The notes beneath the pieces are model-generated. The model was not told where the DNA came from. It worked only from the letters and a program-made list of their open reading frames with translations, and ran no database searches. DNA of 64,000 nt from Rhizobium leguminosarum bv. viciae USDA 2370 (lineage in GTDB: Bacteria; Pseudomonadota; Alphaproteobacteria; Rhizobiales; Rhizobiaceae). Position 1 is the stretch's first letter; every line of letters starts with the position of its first letter. The DNA lies in NCBI RefSeq assembly GCF_002008365.1, contig NZ_MRDL01000007.1, positions 203,195 to 267,194 on the forward strand, read 5' to 3'. A program made the translations under genes and the position numbers. This document shows positions 36,194 to 44,536 of this stretch, piece by piece.

Positions 36194-37062
36194 CGGCCTA
36201 CGATCTCTTCCTGGCGCCCTTTGCCGATTACGGTTTCATGCGCCGCGCGCTCGTCGCCTGCCTCTGCCTCGGGCTCGGCTCCGGACCGATCGGCGTCTTC
36301 CTGATGCTGCGGCGCATGAGCCTGATGGGCGACGCCATGAGCCATGCCGTGCTGCCGGGGGCTGCCATCGGTTACCTCGTCGCCGGCTCGCTGTCGCTGA
36401 CGGCTATGGGCCTCGGCGGCCTCATCGCCGGCCTGTCGGTGGCGCTGCTTTCCGGCGCCGTCAGCCGGATGACCGTGCTGCAGGAAGATGCAAGCTTTGC
36501 CAGCTTCTATCTCGCCTCGCTGGCGCTCGGCGTGCTGATTGTCTCGCTACGCGGCTCGAATATCGATCTCCTGCATGTGCTCTTCGGCACCATCCTGGCG
36601 ATCGATGCGCCCGCCCTTTATCTGATCGGCGCGATCACCTCGATGACCCTCGTCATCCTCGCCTTCATCTACCGGCCGCTGGTGGCGGAATGCTTCGATC
36701 CGGGGTTCCTGCGCGCCGTCGGCGGGCGTGGGCCGGCCTATCACGTGCTCTTCCTGCTGCTCGTGGTGCTGAACCTCGTCGCCAGCTTCCAGGCGCTCGG
36801 CACGCTGATGGCGGTCGGCCTGATGATGCTGCCGGCAGCCGTCGCCCAGCTCTGGTCGCGCAGCCTGCCGGTGATGATGGCGATATCAGCCGCAAGTGCC
36901 GCCGCATCCGGTTATCTCGGCCTGATCGCCTCCTACCATCTCGAGCTCGCCTCCGGCCCGACGATCATCATGACGGCGGCGATCCTCTACGGCCTTTCTA
37001 TTCTTTTCGCGCCCTCCGGCCTGGCCCGGCGCTTCTTTCCCCGCCCGCATTTGAAGGGCTGA
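36190..37062 (+). CDS. aztB: Zinc ABC transporter permease (AztB/ZnuB-like)
   Basis: A 290-residue ABC-3 family permease with about eight or nine membrane helices. The conserved MLRRMSLMGDAMSHAVLPGAA loop near residues 38-58 and the AVGLMMLPAAVAQL segment near 218-231 are family hallmarks. The ATG overlaps the ATPase stop by 4 bp. It forms the membrane channel of the transporter. Confidence 0.75.
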   Translation: MTAYDLFLAPFADYGFMRRALVACLCLGLGSGPIGVFLMLRRMSLMGDAMSHAVLPGAAIGYLVAGSLSLTAMGLGGLIAGLSVALLSGAVSRMTVLQEDASFASFYLASLALGVLIVSLRGSNIDLLHVLFGTILAIDAPALYLIGAITSMTLVILAFIYRPLVAECFDPGFLRAVGGRGPAYHVLFLLLVVLNLVASFQALGTLMAVGLMMLPAAVAQLWSRSLPVMMAISAASAAASGYLGLIASYHLELASGPTIIMTAAILYGLSILFAPSGLARRFFPRPHLKG

Positions 37063-37078
37063 TCCCAAGGAGACTTCG

Positions 37079-37978
37079 ATGACATCGCACAGACTGCTTC
37101 TCTCCGCAGCAATCCCCGCTTTGATGGCGCTGTCGGCCATGCCCGCCTCCGCCGAAACGCTGAAGGTTGTGGCGTCCTTCACCGTGCTTGCCGATGTTGT
37201 GAAACAGGTCGGCGGCGAGCACGTCAAGGTGACGAGCCTCGTCGGGCCGAACGGCGATCCCCACGAATTCGAGCCGTCGCCGGCCGATGCGAAGAATTTG
37301 AACGCGGCGCAGGTTACCTTCGTCAGCGGCGAGGGGCTGGAGGGCTGGATGGACCGGCTGATCACCGCCTCGGGCTATAAGGGCAAGCCGGTCACCGTTT
37401 CCGAAGGCATCAACACCCGCACCATGGAAGAGGACGGCGAAAAAATCACCGATCCGCATGTCTGGAACAGCCCCGTCAACGTCAAGGTCTGGGTCGCCAA
37501 TATCGAAAAGGCGCTGTCATCGGCCGATCCCACCGACGCCGCCGCCTTCAAGGCCAATGCCGAGAAGTACACAAAGACGTTGGATGAATTGAACGCCTAC
37601 GCCCACGCGAAATTCGACAAGGTGGCCGAGGATCGCCGTAAGGTGCTGACCAGCCACGATGCCTTCGGTTATTTCGGCCGCGAATATAATGTCAGCTTCC
37701 TCGCCCCGCTTGGTCTGTCCACCGAAAGCGAGGCCTCGGCCGCCGACGTCGCCAAGCTGATCGAGCAGATCAAGGGCGAGCATGTGAAAGCCTATTTCTT
37801 CGAGAATTCCAACGATCCGCGCCTGGTCAAGCAGGTCGCCAAGGCAACCGGTGCCGAGCCCGGCGGCGAGCTCTATGTCGAATCCCTGTCCGACGCCAAG
37901 GGGCCGGCGCCGACCTATGAGAAAATGTTCAAATACAATGTCGACCAGCTCGCCGCCGCCATGGCGAAATCGAGCTGA
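37079..37978 (+). CDS. aztC: Zinc ABC transporter binding protein (AztC-like)
   Basis: A 299-residue cluster A-I metal-binding protein with a Sec signal (cleavage near ASA-E at residue 25). Candidate metal ligands are His62 (DPHEFEPS), His127 (DPHVWNSP), His193 (SHDAFGYF) and an acid near residue 271. The long His-rich loop of ZnuA is missing, as in AztC and in manganese-type SitA/MntC proteins. Zinc is favoured by the Zur-like box; manganese is the alternative. AAGGAG precedes the ATG. No aztD-like gene follows. Confidence 0.7.
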   Translation: MTSHRLLLSAAIPALMALSAMPASAETLKVVASFTVLADVVKQVGGEHVKVTSLVGPNGDPHEFEPSPADAKNLNAAQVTFVSGEGLEGWMDRLITASGYKGKPVTVSEGINTRTMEEDGEKITDPHVWNSPVNVKVWVANIEKALSSADPTDAAAFKANAEKYTKTLDELNAYAHAKFDKVAEDRRKVLTSHDAFGYFGREYNVSFLAPLGLSTESEASAADVAKLIEQIKGEHVKAYFFENSNDPRLVKQVAKATGAEPGGELYVESLSDAKGPAPTYEKMFKYNVDQLAAAMAKSS

Positions 37979-37990
37979 GGATCGAGAGGG

Positions 37991-38016
37991 CTGCGGGGTT
38001 TGACCCCGCAGTCTTT
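37991..38016 (+). terminator. Rho-independent terminator after zinc operon
   Basis: CTGCGGGGT (37991-37999) pairs with ACCCCGCAG (38003-38011) across a 3-base loop, followed by TCTTT. It ends the zinc operon and, read on the other strand, could also stop the convergent Dabb gene. Confidence 0.85.
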
Positions 38017-38323
38017 ACAAATTGAGGTCGAAGACCAGGATGCCGGCAAGGCCTCCATCCGTCGACGAGACGATGCGCTCGCCAACAGCCACATGTTCGG
38101 GATGGATGAGATAAGCGTCGCGGGCCTCGGCGCTTTCAAAGGTCACGGCAAACCCGTCGACGAAGCCGCCATGCAGTCCCTCGGGCGAAACATTCGGCCC
38201 GTATTTGATGTCCAATATGCCGGGAATGACCTGTTTCAGGGCGACGATTGCCGCAAACAGCGACTGCTTGTCGTCGGTCGTCACCGCGGTTTTCAGCCGC
38301 AGGAATACGCAGTGCAGGATCAT
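38015..38323 (-). CDS. Dabb (stress-responsive A/B barrel) protein
   Basis: A 102-residue dimeric alpha/beta-barrel domain protein. It has the Dabb form: MILHCVFLRLK at the start, GFVDGFAVTFESAEARDAYLIHPEHVAV, and a closing ILVFDLNL strand. Such proteins often act as small enzymes or stress factors; the function here is not known. The ATG at 38323 has GGGAGGA upstream. It is convergent with the zinc operon and shares its terminator. Confidence 0.85.
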   Translation of the reverse strand: MILHCVFLRLKTAVTTDDKQSLFAAIVALKQVIPGILDIKYGPNVSPEGLHGGFVDGFAVTFESAEARDAYLIHPEHVAVGERIVSSTDGGLAGILVFDLNL

Positions 38324-38431
38324 CCGTGGTCCTCCCGATTTTCTTTGAGAGGACAATAGCGGCGAAAGCCGGGAGAGCAATGAGATTTATTTTCACGCAG
38401 GCGTTGCGCCGCGAGCCGGCACCCCAACCGA

Positions 38432-38857
38432 TTACATCTGGTCGGTCTTAGCCAGAGGCCGCTTGTAGATCTTCTGGACGAGATCGCTCGCCAGCGCGCG
38501 GGCTTCGTCTTTCTCAGCCGCCGTCATCGGCCGGCAGGTGATCCTGGTGTTCGAACTGTCAAGCACTGTTGTAGTACCGGAATTGGCGATGACGAGATGC
38601 CAGCTGCAGGAGGCGACCTTGTCGATGGCGACGGCACCATGGCAACCTGTGGACAGGCAGAAGGCAACGGTCGCCTGCGCCCCGTGATCGCCTTTATACG
38701 CCAGCTCGACGGCTTTCTTAATATCTGTGACCCATCGCTCGCATTGCGCCTGTTTTGCCCCCGGCTGGCAGCTCTTGGTAACGGGAGTGACGTCGCCGGC
38801 CTGAAGCGGCGATACGCAAAAAACACCCATCGAGAGGGCGAGCAGAAACTTGAGCAT
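38432..38857 (-). CDS. Small secreted cysteine-rich protein
   Basis: A 141-residue protein with a Sec signal (MLKFLLALSMGVF to PLQAG). The mature part has six cysteines (CQPGAKQAQC, CLSTGC, CSWH and one near RITC), suggesting three disulfides, and resembles the invasion-associated IalB-like group in general layout, but I cannot confirm membership. AAGGAAAAT precedes the ATG at 38857. It lies between the Dabb gene and the RidA-like gene, in the same direction. Confidence 0.6.
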   Translation of the reverse strand: MLKFLLALSMGVFCVSPLQAGDVTPVTKSCQPGAKQAQCERWVTDIKKAVELAYKGDHGAQATVAFCLSTGCHGAVAIDKVASCSWHLVIANSGTTTVLDSSNTRITCRPMTAAEKDEARALASDLVQKIYKRPLAKTDQM

Positions 38858-38999
38858 GGGATTTTCCTTGTACAAGGAATGAGTGGCGCACATCGCAGGC
38901 GATTGGTCAATGGCCACCCACAAAAGCGCAGGTGGCACGCCAAGCAGATGTTGGCGCGCCACCGGGAAAATCCGAAATTGTGTAGATCCGGCGCCGCCG

Positions 39000-39482
39000 C
39001 TATTCCAGAACGACGGTGGCTTCGACCTCGAAGAGCATGGGATCGATGGCCAGCTTGGGAACGGGAATCAACGTCTGCGCCGGCAGCGACGCGCCGAACA
39101 TGTCCTTGACGTTCTTGGTCAGCACCTCGAGCTTGGACATATCGTGATCGACCACGAAGACCGTGAGCTTGGCGACCTGATCCGGCCTGGCGCCGAGCGC
39201 ATCGAGGGCGGTGCGCAAATTCGCATAGGCCTGCTTCACCTGGACGGCGAAATCGGGCGACAAGGCTCCCGTGCTGTCCTGGCCGCCCTGTCCGGAGATG
39301 TAGGCCAGCCGGCCTTGGCGGGGCACGATCACCGCCGTGCTGTAGCCATTCGGCGAGGGGTCGTAGAGGTTTTTTGGATTGACGATATCAAGCTTGAGAT
39401 CGTCCTCATTGGCTGGCGCCGCAGTGGGAACGCTGATGGTCATGATGATGAGTCCTCCGATAATGAGATGTTTGATTGACAC
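39000..39482 (-). CDS. RidA family protein, probably secreted
   Basis: A 160-residue protein of the YjgF/RidA enamine-deaminase family. The core has LAYISGQGGQD, QVKQAYANLRTALDALGA and FEVEATVVLE; the usual catalytic Arg region near the end (PxxLxE/R) appears as DPMLFEVEA, so the activity may differ from true RidA. From a GTG at 39482 a signal peptide (SIKHLIIGGLIIM to AAPA) is encoded. An ATG at 39443 with GGAGGA upstream gives a shorter, cytosolic form; both starts are possible. It is divergent from a TetR gene and shares its operators. Confidence 0.7.
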   Translation of the reverse strand: MSIKHLIIGGLIIMTISVPTAAPANEDDLKLDIVNPKNLYDPSPNGYSTAVIVPRQGRLAYISGQGGQDSTGALSPDFAVQVKQAYANLRTALDALGARPDQVAKLTVFVVDHDMSKLEVLTKNVKDMFGASLPAQTLIPVPKLAIDPMLFEVEATVVLE

Positions 39483-39557
39483 GATTTTCTCTCGGCTTCT
39501 CAGGACTGCGAGCAACGGATCCTCGCGGCCTGCAGGATGGAACTTTGTCGCTATAGA

Positions 39558-39609
39558 ATTGACTCGTACGTGGTACGATTAAATTGCATCGTACGACGTA
39601 CGAGTCAAT
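39558..39609. promoter_or_regulatory. Twin TetR operators between RidA and TetR genes
   Basis: Two 15-bp palindromes, TCGTACGTGGTACGA (39564-39578) and TCGTACGACGTACGA (39589-39603), lie 25 bp apart. They are themselves arms of a larger 22-bp inverted repeat (39558-39579 and 39588-39609, one mismatch). TTGACT -35-like hexamers sit at both outer edges, so each divergent promoter overlaps an operator. Confidence 0.8.
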
Positions 39610-39674
39610 CGGTCAGGATCGACATTCCCAGCATTGTCGGCTTAGATCGACATCTGATGAGTAAAGGGAGACGA

Positions 39675-40373
39675 ATGGCAGCCAAACGCAGCGGCGCTGA
39701 GAGCAAAGGGTCCGGGCGGACAGGTGAGTCACCCCAGTCCGGGCAGGAGCCGCGCAATGAACCGCCTCTCTCGCTGGAACGGATCGTGGCGACCGCGGTG
39801 GAACTGCTGGACGCCGAGGGCATCGACGGATTGAAGATGCGTCGGCTGGCCGATCGCCTCGGCGCGGGCGCGATGAGTCTCTATTGGCACGTCGACAACA
39901 AGGAAAAGGTCTTCGATCTGGCGCTCGATTCGGTGCTCGAATATCGCGGCCCGCCTGAGGTCGATGCGTCCCGAGACTGGCGCGGCGACGTCGTTCATAT
40001 GCTCGAAGACTGGCGCGCCAGCATGCTGCGCCATCCCTGGTCGGCATCGCTGCTGCCACGCCGGGCGCTCGGCCCGAACATCCTCGGCCGCCTGGAACTG
40101 CTGAGCAAGACCTTGTCCGGAGCCGGTGTCGCCGATGCTGATTTGAACGTCGCGATCTGGTCGCTCTGGAATTTTGTGATCGGCGCGACCACCACCCGGG
40201 CGAACTTCGACCTCTCGGACGACGACAGGACCGCCGCGCAACAGCGCCTGACAGGTCTCAGCCAAGACTACCCGACGATCGAGCGCTCTCGTCTGCTGCT
40301 GGACAATGATTGGGACGGCGCTTTCAGGAAGGGCCTCGACTTCCTGCTCGATGGCCTTGCCCCGCGACAATGA
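39675..40373 (+). CDS. TetR/AcrR family repressor
   Basis: A 232-residue regulator. After a charged, low-complexity N-terminus (residues 1-35) the helix-turn-helix is RIVATAVELLDAEGIDGLKMRRLADRLG with AGAMSLYWHVDNKEKVFD. The C-terminal domain resembles the TetR_C type of tetracycline-repressor-like proteins. The ATG at 39675 has AAAGGGAGA upstream, better than the ATG at 39657. It probably represses itself and the RidA-like gene through the twin operators. Confidence 0.85.
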   Translation: MAAKRSGAESKGSGRTGESPQSGQEPRNEPPLSLERIVATAVELLDAEGIDGLKMRRLADRLGAGAMSLYWHVDNKEKVFDLALDSVLEYRGPPEVDASRDWRGDVVHMLEDWRASMLRHPWSASLLPRRALGPNILGRLELLSKTLSGAGVADADLNVAIWSLWNFVIGATTTRANFDLSDDDRTAAQQRLTGLSQDYPTIERSRLLLDNDWDGAFRKGLDFLLDGLAPRQ

Positions 40374-40449
40374 ACATTCGTCATTCCTGGACGAGGCGGT
40401 GCCGGATTCTGCGCCCGTGCCTTGGGTGAGCTCATGCAAACCTGACTGG

Positions 40450-40800
40450 CTATTTCCGCAGGATTTTCTCCATCGCTTTCCCCTTGGCGAGTTCGTCGAT
40501 CAATTTGTCCAGATAGCGGATTTCCCGCATCGTCGTTTCCTGGATATCTTCAACGCGGACGCCGCAGATCACGCCTGTAATCAACGATCGAGAGGGATTC
40601 ATCCGAGGCGCTTGCGCAAAGAAATCCTCGAAGTTGGTCTTCTCCGCCAATTGATCGTCCAGGCTCTGCTGGCTATGCCCCGTCAGCCAAAAGATGATTT
40701 CATCGACCTCTGCCTTCGTGCGCCCCTTCTTCTCTGCCTTGGCGAGATAGTGGGGATAGACGCTGGCGACGCTGACTGAATAGATGCGATGCTTCGTCAT
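40450..40800 (-). CDS. DUF2200 protein
   Basis: A 116-residue cytosolic protein with the DUF2200 pattern: [26 protein letters not shown] in the first third, then [13 protein letters not shown] and a helical C-terminus. The family is of unknown function and is often annotated in Proteobacteria and Firmicutes. It is convergent with the TetR gene. A decayed SnoaL-like fragment lies just upstream. Confidence 0.8.
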   Translation of the reverse strand: MTKHRIYSVSVASVYPHYLAKAEKKGRTKAEVDEIIFWLTGHSQQSLDDQLAEKTNFEDFFAQAPRMNPSRSLITGVICGVRVEDIQETTMREIRYLDKLIDELAKGKAMEKILRK

Positions 40801-40848
40801 GCGTGCTCCTCAACGTTCCGGATATTTTCCGGCTTGAGATAGCTGACT

Positions 40849-41002
40849 TCAAGACCTCAACAAGTGGCCGACAACGGTACCAGCGTAGGGGAAACCTTCG
40901 GCTTCCGTCCACGTCGCATCAGGTGCCAAGGCCGCAAGTAGATTGCGGCCATTGTCTTCCGATGAGCCCTCATAGGTGGCCCGGATGAAGATTAGCGCTC
41001 AT
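40849..41002 (-). pseudogene. Remnant of a SnoaL-like/NTF2 gene
   Basis: On the minus strand, codons ending in TGA at 40849-40851 encode IFIRATYEGSSEDNGRNLLA, then ALAPDATWTEAEGFPYAGT. This is the start of many SnoaL-like proteins (helix, then strand with FPYAGTYxG). The ATG at 41002 (ATG AGC GCT) is one base out of frame with it, and the frame stops after about 50 residues instead of about 125. So it is both frameshifted and truncated. The remaining 207-bp gap holds nothing else. Confidence 0.6.
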
Positions 41003-41007
41003 GGCGA

Positions 41008-41883
41008 TCAGCCCCACTTCATTTCGCCGGTCGCGACCTTGGAGCCAATATCGAGCGCAACACCCATGCCGAGGTTGGGGAAACGGCCTTCCATGGCGGC
41101 CTTCAGCGATGCGGAGTCCTTGGCCTTGGCCAGTTCTTCCTCGAAGGCCTTCAGGTAGGCGATGGTATGTTCCACACCCGCGAGGTCGGTCTTGGCGTCG
41201 GACGTCATGTGTCCGGCCACGACGACGGCCGGCTTGCGCGCCGCGAGCTTTTCGAGATTGGCAACCCAGGCGGCGCGCAGTTCCGCGCTGTTGGTATCTG
41301 CCGTCCAGACGTGGACGCCGTTGAAGATCATCACGCCGCCGAACACGGCATTCAGCGATGGAACGAAGAGGTAGCGACGATTGGCCATGCCTTCCGCATC
41401 GACAATCTCGATGGTCTCGCCATCAACAGTCAGCCTCTTTCCGTCAAAGGTTTCCGGCATGACGATGTCAGCCAGAGTCTGGGGACCGTTTTCCTTGAGC
41501 TGCGGCCCCCAGACGGCCAGCTTCTTTTCGACGCTCGCCTTGATCGCATCGACTGTCGCCGAGGCAGCGATCACCTTGGCATCGGGGAAAGCTACCTTGA
41601 TCGGGCCGAGGCTGAAGTAATAGTCCGGATCGGACTGGCTGATGTAAATCGTGGTCAGCTTTTTGCCCGTCGCCTTGATGGCGTCGGCGAGCGCCTTTCC
41701 ATCGGGCAGCGTGAAGCCGCCATCGATCAGCACAGCTTCGTTCGCGCTGGAAACCAGAACGGGCGCGCGGAAGAAGCCATTCTGCCCTGCAGGGAAATGC
41801 TTCCAAGTGAGGCTTCCTGCTGCGTGGCCGAGGCCTGCGGGTGCAAGTACGGCGGTCACGCCAGCGGCGAGAGTGGTTTTCAT
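41008..41883 (-). CDS. Exported MBL-fold protein with altered metal site
   Basis: About 291 residues with an N-terminal signal (MKTTLAAGVTAVLAP to LGHAAG). The metallo-beta-lactamase fold is recognisable (VLIDGGFTLPDG, VVVAGHMTSDAK), but the usual HxHxDH reads QSDPDY, so two or three metal-binding His are lost. The ATG at 41883 follows a strong AGGAGA; a start at 41904 would add TRRTIMK, a Tat-like motif, made from the same AGGAGA bases. It ends a three-gene run with HbpS-like and DsbA-like genes. Confidence 0.75.
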   Translation of the reverse strand: MKTTLAAGVTAVLAPAGLGHAAGSLTWKHFPAGQNGFFRAPVLVSSANEAVLIDGGFTLPDGKALADAIKATGKKLTTIYISQSDPDYYFSLGPIKVAFPDAKVIAASATVDAIKASVEKKLAVWGPQLKENGPQTLADIVMPETFDGKRLTVDGETIEIVDAEGMANRRYLFVPSLNAVFGGVMIFNGVHVWTADTNSAELRAAWVANLEKLAARKPAVVVAGHMTSDAKTDLAGVEHTIAYLKAFEEELAKAKDSASLKAAMEGRFPNLGMGVALDIGSKVATGEMKWG

Positions 41884-41964
41884 GATGGTTCTCCTGGTGA
41901 ACATGGTCCTGGTGTCCTGTCTTGGTTCATTCATGCGTCATATCAATGTGGATCGGCGGTCGGG

Positions 41965-42453
41965 CTAGAGCGCCTTCGCGCCGGTATTGGCGATTGCGCC
42001 ATCATCTGCGGGCATGCCGCCACTGACGCCGATCGCACCGATTACCTGGCCATCGGCGACGAGAGGCACTCCGCCTTCGACCGGAAAAGCTCCCGGCACG
42101 GCAAGCAGATTGCTCTGGTTGTTATGAAGGATCACATCCTCGATCGCCTTGGTCGGCGTCTTGATACCGTTTGCGGCCTTCGCCTTACCGAGCGCGGCGT
42201 CGATCGTGCCGATACCCGCCTGATTGGAGCGTTCGAGATAGACGAGGTTACTGCCGGAATCGACGATGGCGACCGTCATCTCAAAGCCTTTCTTGCGCAT
42301 TTCCGCGAGGGCGGCCGCGGCGACCTGCTTGGCGCGCTCGATGCTGATCGGCGCGCCGTAGGGTGGCACACTCTGGGCGAAACCGGGCGTCGCCGATGCT
42401 GCCGCGAGCATGAAGACAGCCAGTGCTGTATAGGTCGTGCGCTTGATCATCAT
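41965..42453 (-). CDS. GlcG/HbpS family secreted protein
   Basis: A 162-residue protein with a Sec signal (MIKRTTYTALAVFML to PGFAQ). The mature part is a GlcG/HbpS (DUF336) domain: ERAKQVAAAALAEMRKKG, MTVAIVDSGSNLVYLER, GVPLVADGQVIGAIGVSGG. HbpS in Streptomyces binds heme and senses redox stress; a role in heme or cofactor binding is possible. AGGATAACCCG precedes the two ATG codons. It lies 4 bp after the DsbA-like gene, so the two are coupled. Confidence 0.82.
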   Translation of the reverse strand: MMIKRTTYTALAVFMLAAASATPGFAQSVPPYGAPISIERAKQVAAAALAEMRKKGFEMTVAIVDSGSNLVYLERSNQAGIGTIDAALGKAKAANGIKTPTKAIEDVILHNNQSNLLAVPGAFPVEGGVPLVADGQVIGAIGVSGGMPADDGAIANTGAKAL

Positions 42454-42457
42454 CGGG

Positions 42458-43144
42458 TTATCCTTTCATCGGATGGCTATTGCGACCGAGACGTGCAGGT
42501 GAAGCGCCTGTGTTGGACAGCCTGGCGAGGAGATCGCCGCCGCTGAATAGGTCCTGCGCCTTGAGCAAAGTCCGGTCCGCGCCGTCATCCACGATCAATC
42601 CCGGTACGCCATCGACTGCGAACTCACGCGTCAGGGCGCGCGCCGAGGCCATGCGCGCGCGATTGGCGGCCAGCAGGTCGGAATCGGGAGAAGCGAGGCG
42701 GGAGGCTGCCGCATCAAGTCCAACACTGACCAGCACGCTCTGCAGTTCGGACATGTCCGTGACATCGCGGCCCGAAACATAGCGCGCCTCCTGGATGAAC
42801 CGGAGCGCATCGAGTTCGTGCTGCCCCGCCGTCAGGGCAACGGCAGTTAGTGCCAGCGTGGCCGGACCAGAATCCAGCATGCCGCCTTTTGCCAGAACCT
42901 GGCTCCGGTAGACATCGCTAAACCGCTGCCCCGTGAGGCTCCCAATGCGCTGGTCGTTTGACCAAGCGAAGGCGGCGAACTGTTCGTCCATCGCCCTGGC
43001 CCCGGAGTCGGAAAACAGACCGGTCGGGGCGAGCGACACTGTCAGATCAGGTGCCGCGGCGAGCTGTGCGAGCAGCGGCGATGCGCCATAACACCAGCCG
43101 CAAAGGGGATCGAAGAGATAGGTGATGTGGGTCTTGCCAGTCAT
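42458..43144 (-). CDS. DsbA family protein (CGWC active site)
   Basis: A 228-residue cytosolic thioredoxin-fold protein with an inserted helical domain. The active site is CGWC in FDPLCGWCYGASP; the cis-Pro lies in FAVDGVPGLIVDD. It is similar in layout to FrnE and the DsbA-like oxidoreductases. No signal peptide is seen. The ATG at 43144 has AAGGAGCCGAC upstream. It is first in the run DsbA-HbpS-MBL, divergent from a LysR gene. Confidence 0.85.
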   Translation of the reverse strand: MTGKTHITYLFDPLCGWCYGASPLLAQLAAAPDLTVSLAPTGLFSDSGARAMDEQFAAFAWSNDQRIGSLTGQRFSDVYRSQVLAKGGMLDSGPATLALTAVALTAGQHELDALRFIQEARYVSGRDVTDMSELQSVLVSVGLDAAASRLASPDSDLLAANRARMASARALTREFAVDGVPGLIVDDGADRTLLKAQDLFSGGDLLARLSNTGASPARLGRNSHPMKG

Positions 43145-43250
43145 GTCGGCTCCTTCTTGAGCCATAGATGACATGAGCCGATTGGAACGAGAAGATCGAG
43201 AAAAATGACAGAATGTATGCTAGAGGCTGACAATAAAATCGGAGAATACT

Positions 43251-44147
43251 ATGCAGGAAGCGACCAATCTCAATCGGCTGGCTTATTTCGCGGCCGTCGT
43301 TGACGCGGGATCGTTCACGAGAGCTGCGGAATATTTGGGCATCACCAAGGCGGTTGTCAGCCAGCAGGTCGCAAGGCTTGAACAGGAGGTCGGCACCACA
43401 TTGCTGATGCGCACGACGCGGCGGGTGCAGGCGACCGAAGCCGGGCTGTTGTTTCACGCCCGATGCGTCTCGATCCTGCGCGACGCAGAGGATGCCCTGG
43501 GAGAGTTGGCTCAGCGCAGGACGGAACCCAAGGGCCTTCTGAGGATCACCGCCCCCTACGACTACGGTACCTCGGTTGTCGTGCCCTTGGTCGCCGCCTT
43601 CCGCCGACGCTATAATGATTGCAAGGTGGAACTGAACCTCAGCGACAAGATGGTTGATCTGGTTGCCGACAACATGGACCTTGCCATCCGCGTCGGCTGG
43701 CTGGCTGATTCCAGCATGCAGGCACGACGAATCGGATCGTTCCGCCAACTCTTGGTGGGATCGCAAGCCTTTGCCGCGGAGATAGCGGCAATGAGCGAGC
43801 CGATTGACTGCACGCCTCTACCCTTCGTGGCCAACAACGCTTTGAGAGAGCCGCTTATATGGACGTTCACTCGCAGCGATGGAGACGCCAGGAGCGTCCG
43901 TTTTAAAGCGGACATCGCGATCAATACCACGCCAGCGGTCATGGAGGCGGTCCGACAAGGCGCAGGTCTGTCGGTTCTGCCCGATTTTCTCGCGACCGCC
44001 GGCATATTGGCGGGAGACCTCATTCCAGTCCTGCCTGAATGGCAACTCCCATCCGGCGGCGTTTACACGGTCTATCCCGCCGGGCGATTTCGGCCGCCCA
44101 AAGTTTCCGTGTTTGTCGACATGCTGATCGCAGCGTTGAAGGCGTGA
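43251..44147 (+). CDS. LysR family regulator of DsbA-HbpS-MBL run
   Basis: A 298-residue LysR-type regulator: NRLAYFAAVVDAGSFTRAAE and LGITKAVVSQQVARLEQEVGT, then the effector domain. The group resembles LysR proteins near DsbA- and glutathione-linked genes. It is divergent from the DsbA-like gene with a 106-bp gap, the common layout for a regulator and its target operon. TCGGAG lies before the ATG. The effector is not known. Confidence 0.87.
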   Translation: MQEATNLNRLAYFAAVVDAGSFTRAAEYLGITKAVVSQQVARLEQEVGTTLLMRTTRRVQATEAGLLFHARCVSILRDAEDALGELAQRRTEPKGLLRITAPYDYGTSVVVPLVAAFRRRYNDCKVELNLSDKMVDLVADNMDLAIRVGWLADSSMQARRIGSFRQLLVGSQAFAAEIAAMSEPIDCTPLPFVANNALREPLIWTFTRSDGDARSVRFKADIAINTTPAVMEAVRQGAGLSVLPDFLATAGILAGDLIPVLPEWQLPSGGVYTVYPAGRFRPPKVSVFVDMLIAALKA

Positions 44148-44536
44148 AGCTATCGAATGTCGCGTAAACGATCGGAAATTGACATCGGATGTTGATATGG
44201 AGACGAAACCGGATACCAGCGCCTTGGTAAAGCCCCGCGAAATTCAGTCTGCCAAGCGTCCTCCAACATGTCTTGGTCTGGCGCTTTCCGGGCGCGACCG
44301 CTGGCGAAGCAGACCGACGGCTTCCAGTAGCTCGCGCGGGTGGTGTGAGTGACCAAAATGAAGGCGCATTGCCGCCCGGCAGCATTGGCTCGGTCTGTGG
44401 TGTCTCTGACCGCATTTCTGCTAAAGCTCGGAAGCAAATCGCCCGCGATGTCACCAACTGCCGAAGTGTGAACGGCGCAACGGGCTGATGGGCCTCTCGC
44501 TCATCAGGCCTCTTGTCTTGAAGGAGGAGCGCTAGG
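44148..44536. other. 389-bp gap without a supported gene
   Basis: Open frames here have no ribosome sites, odd composition and no recognisable domain, and the longest overlaps the LysR 3' end on the opposite strand. No repeat or clear hairpin was seen. The last bases hold the AAGGAGGAG ribosome site of the methyltransferase gene. Confidence 0.5.
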
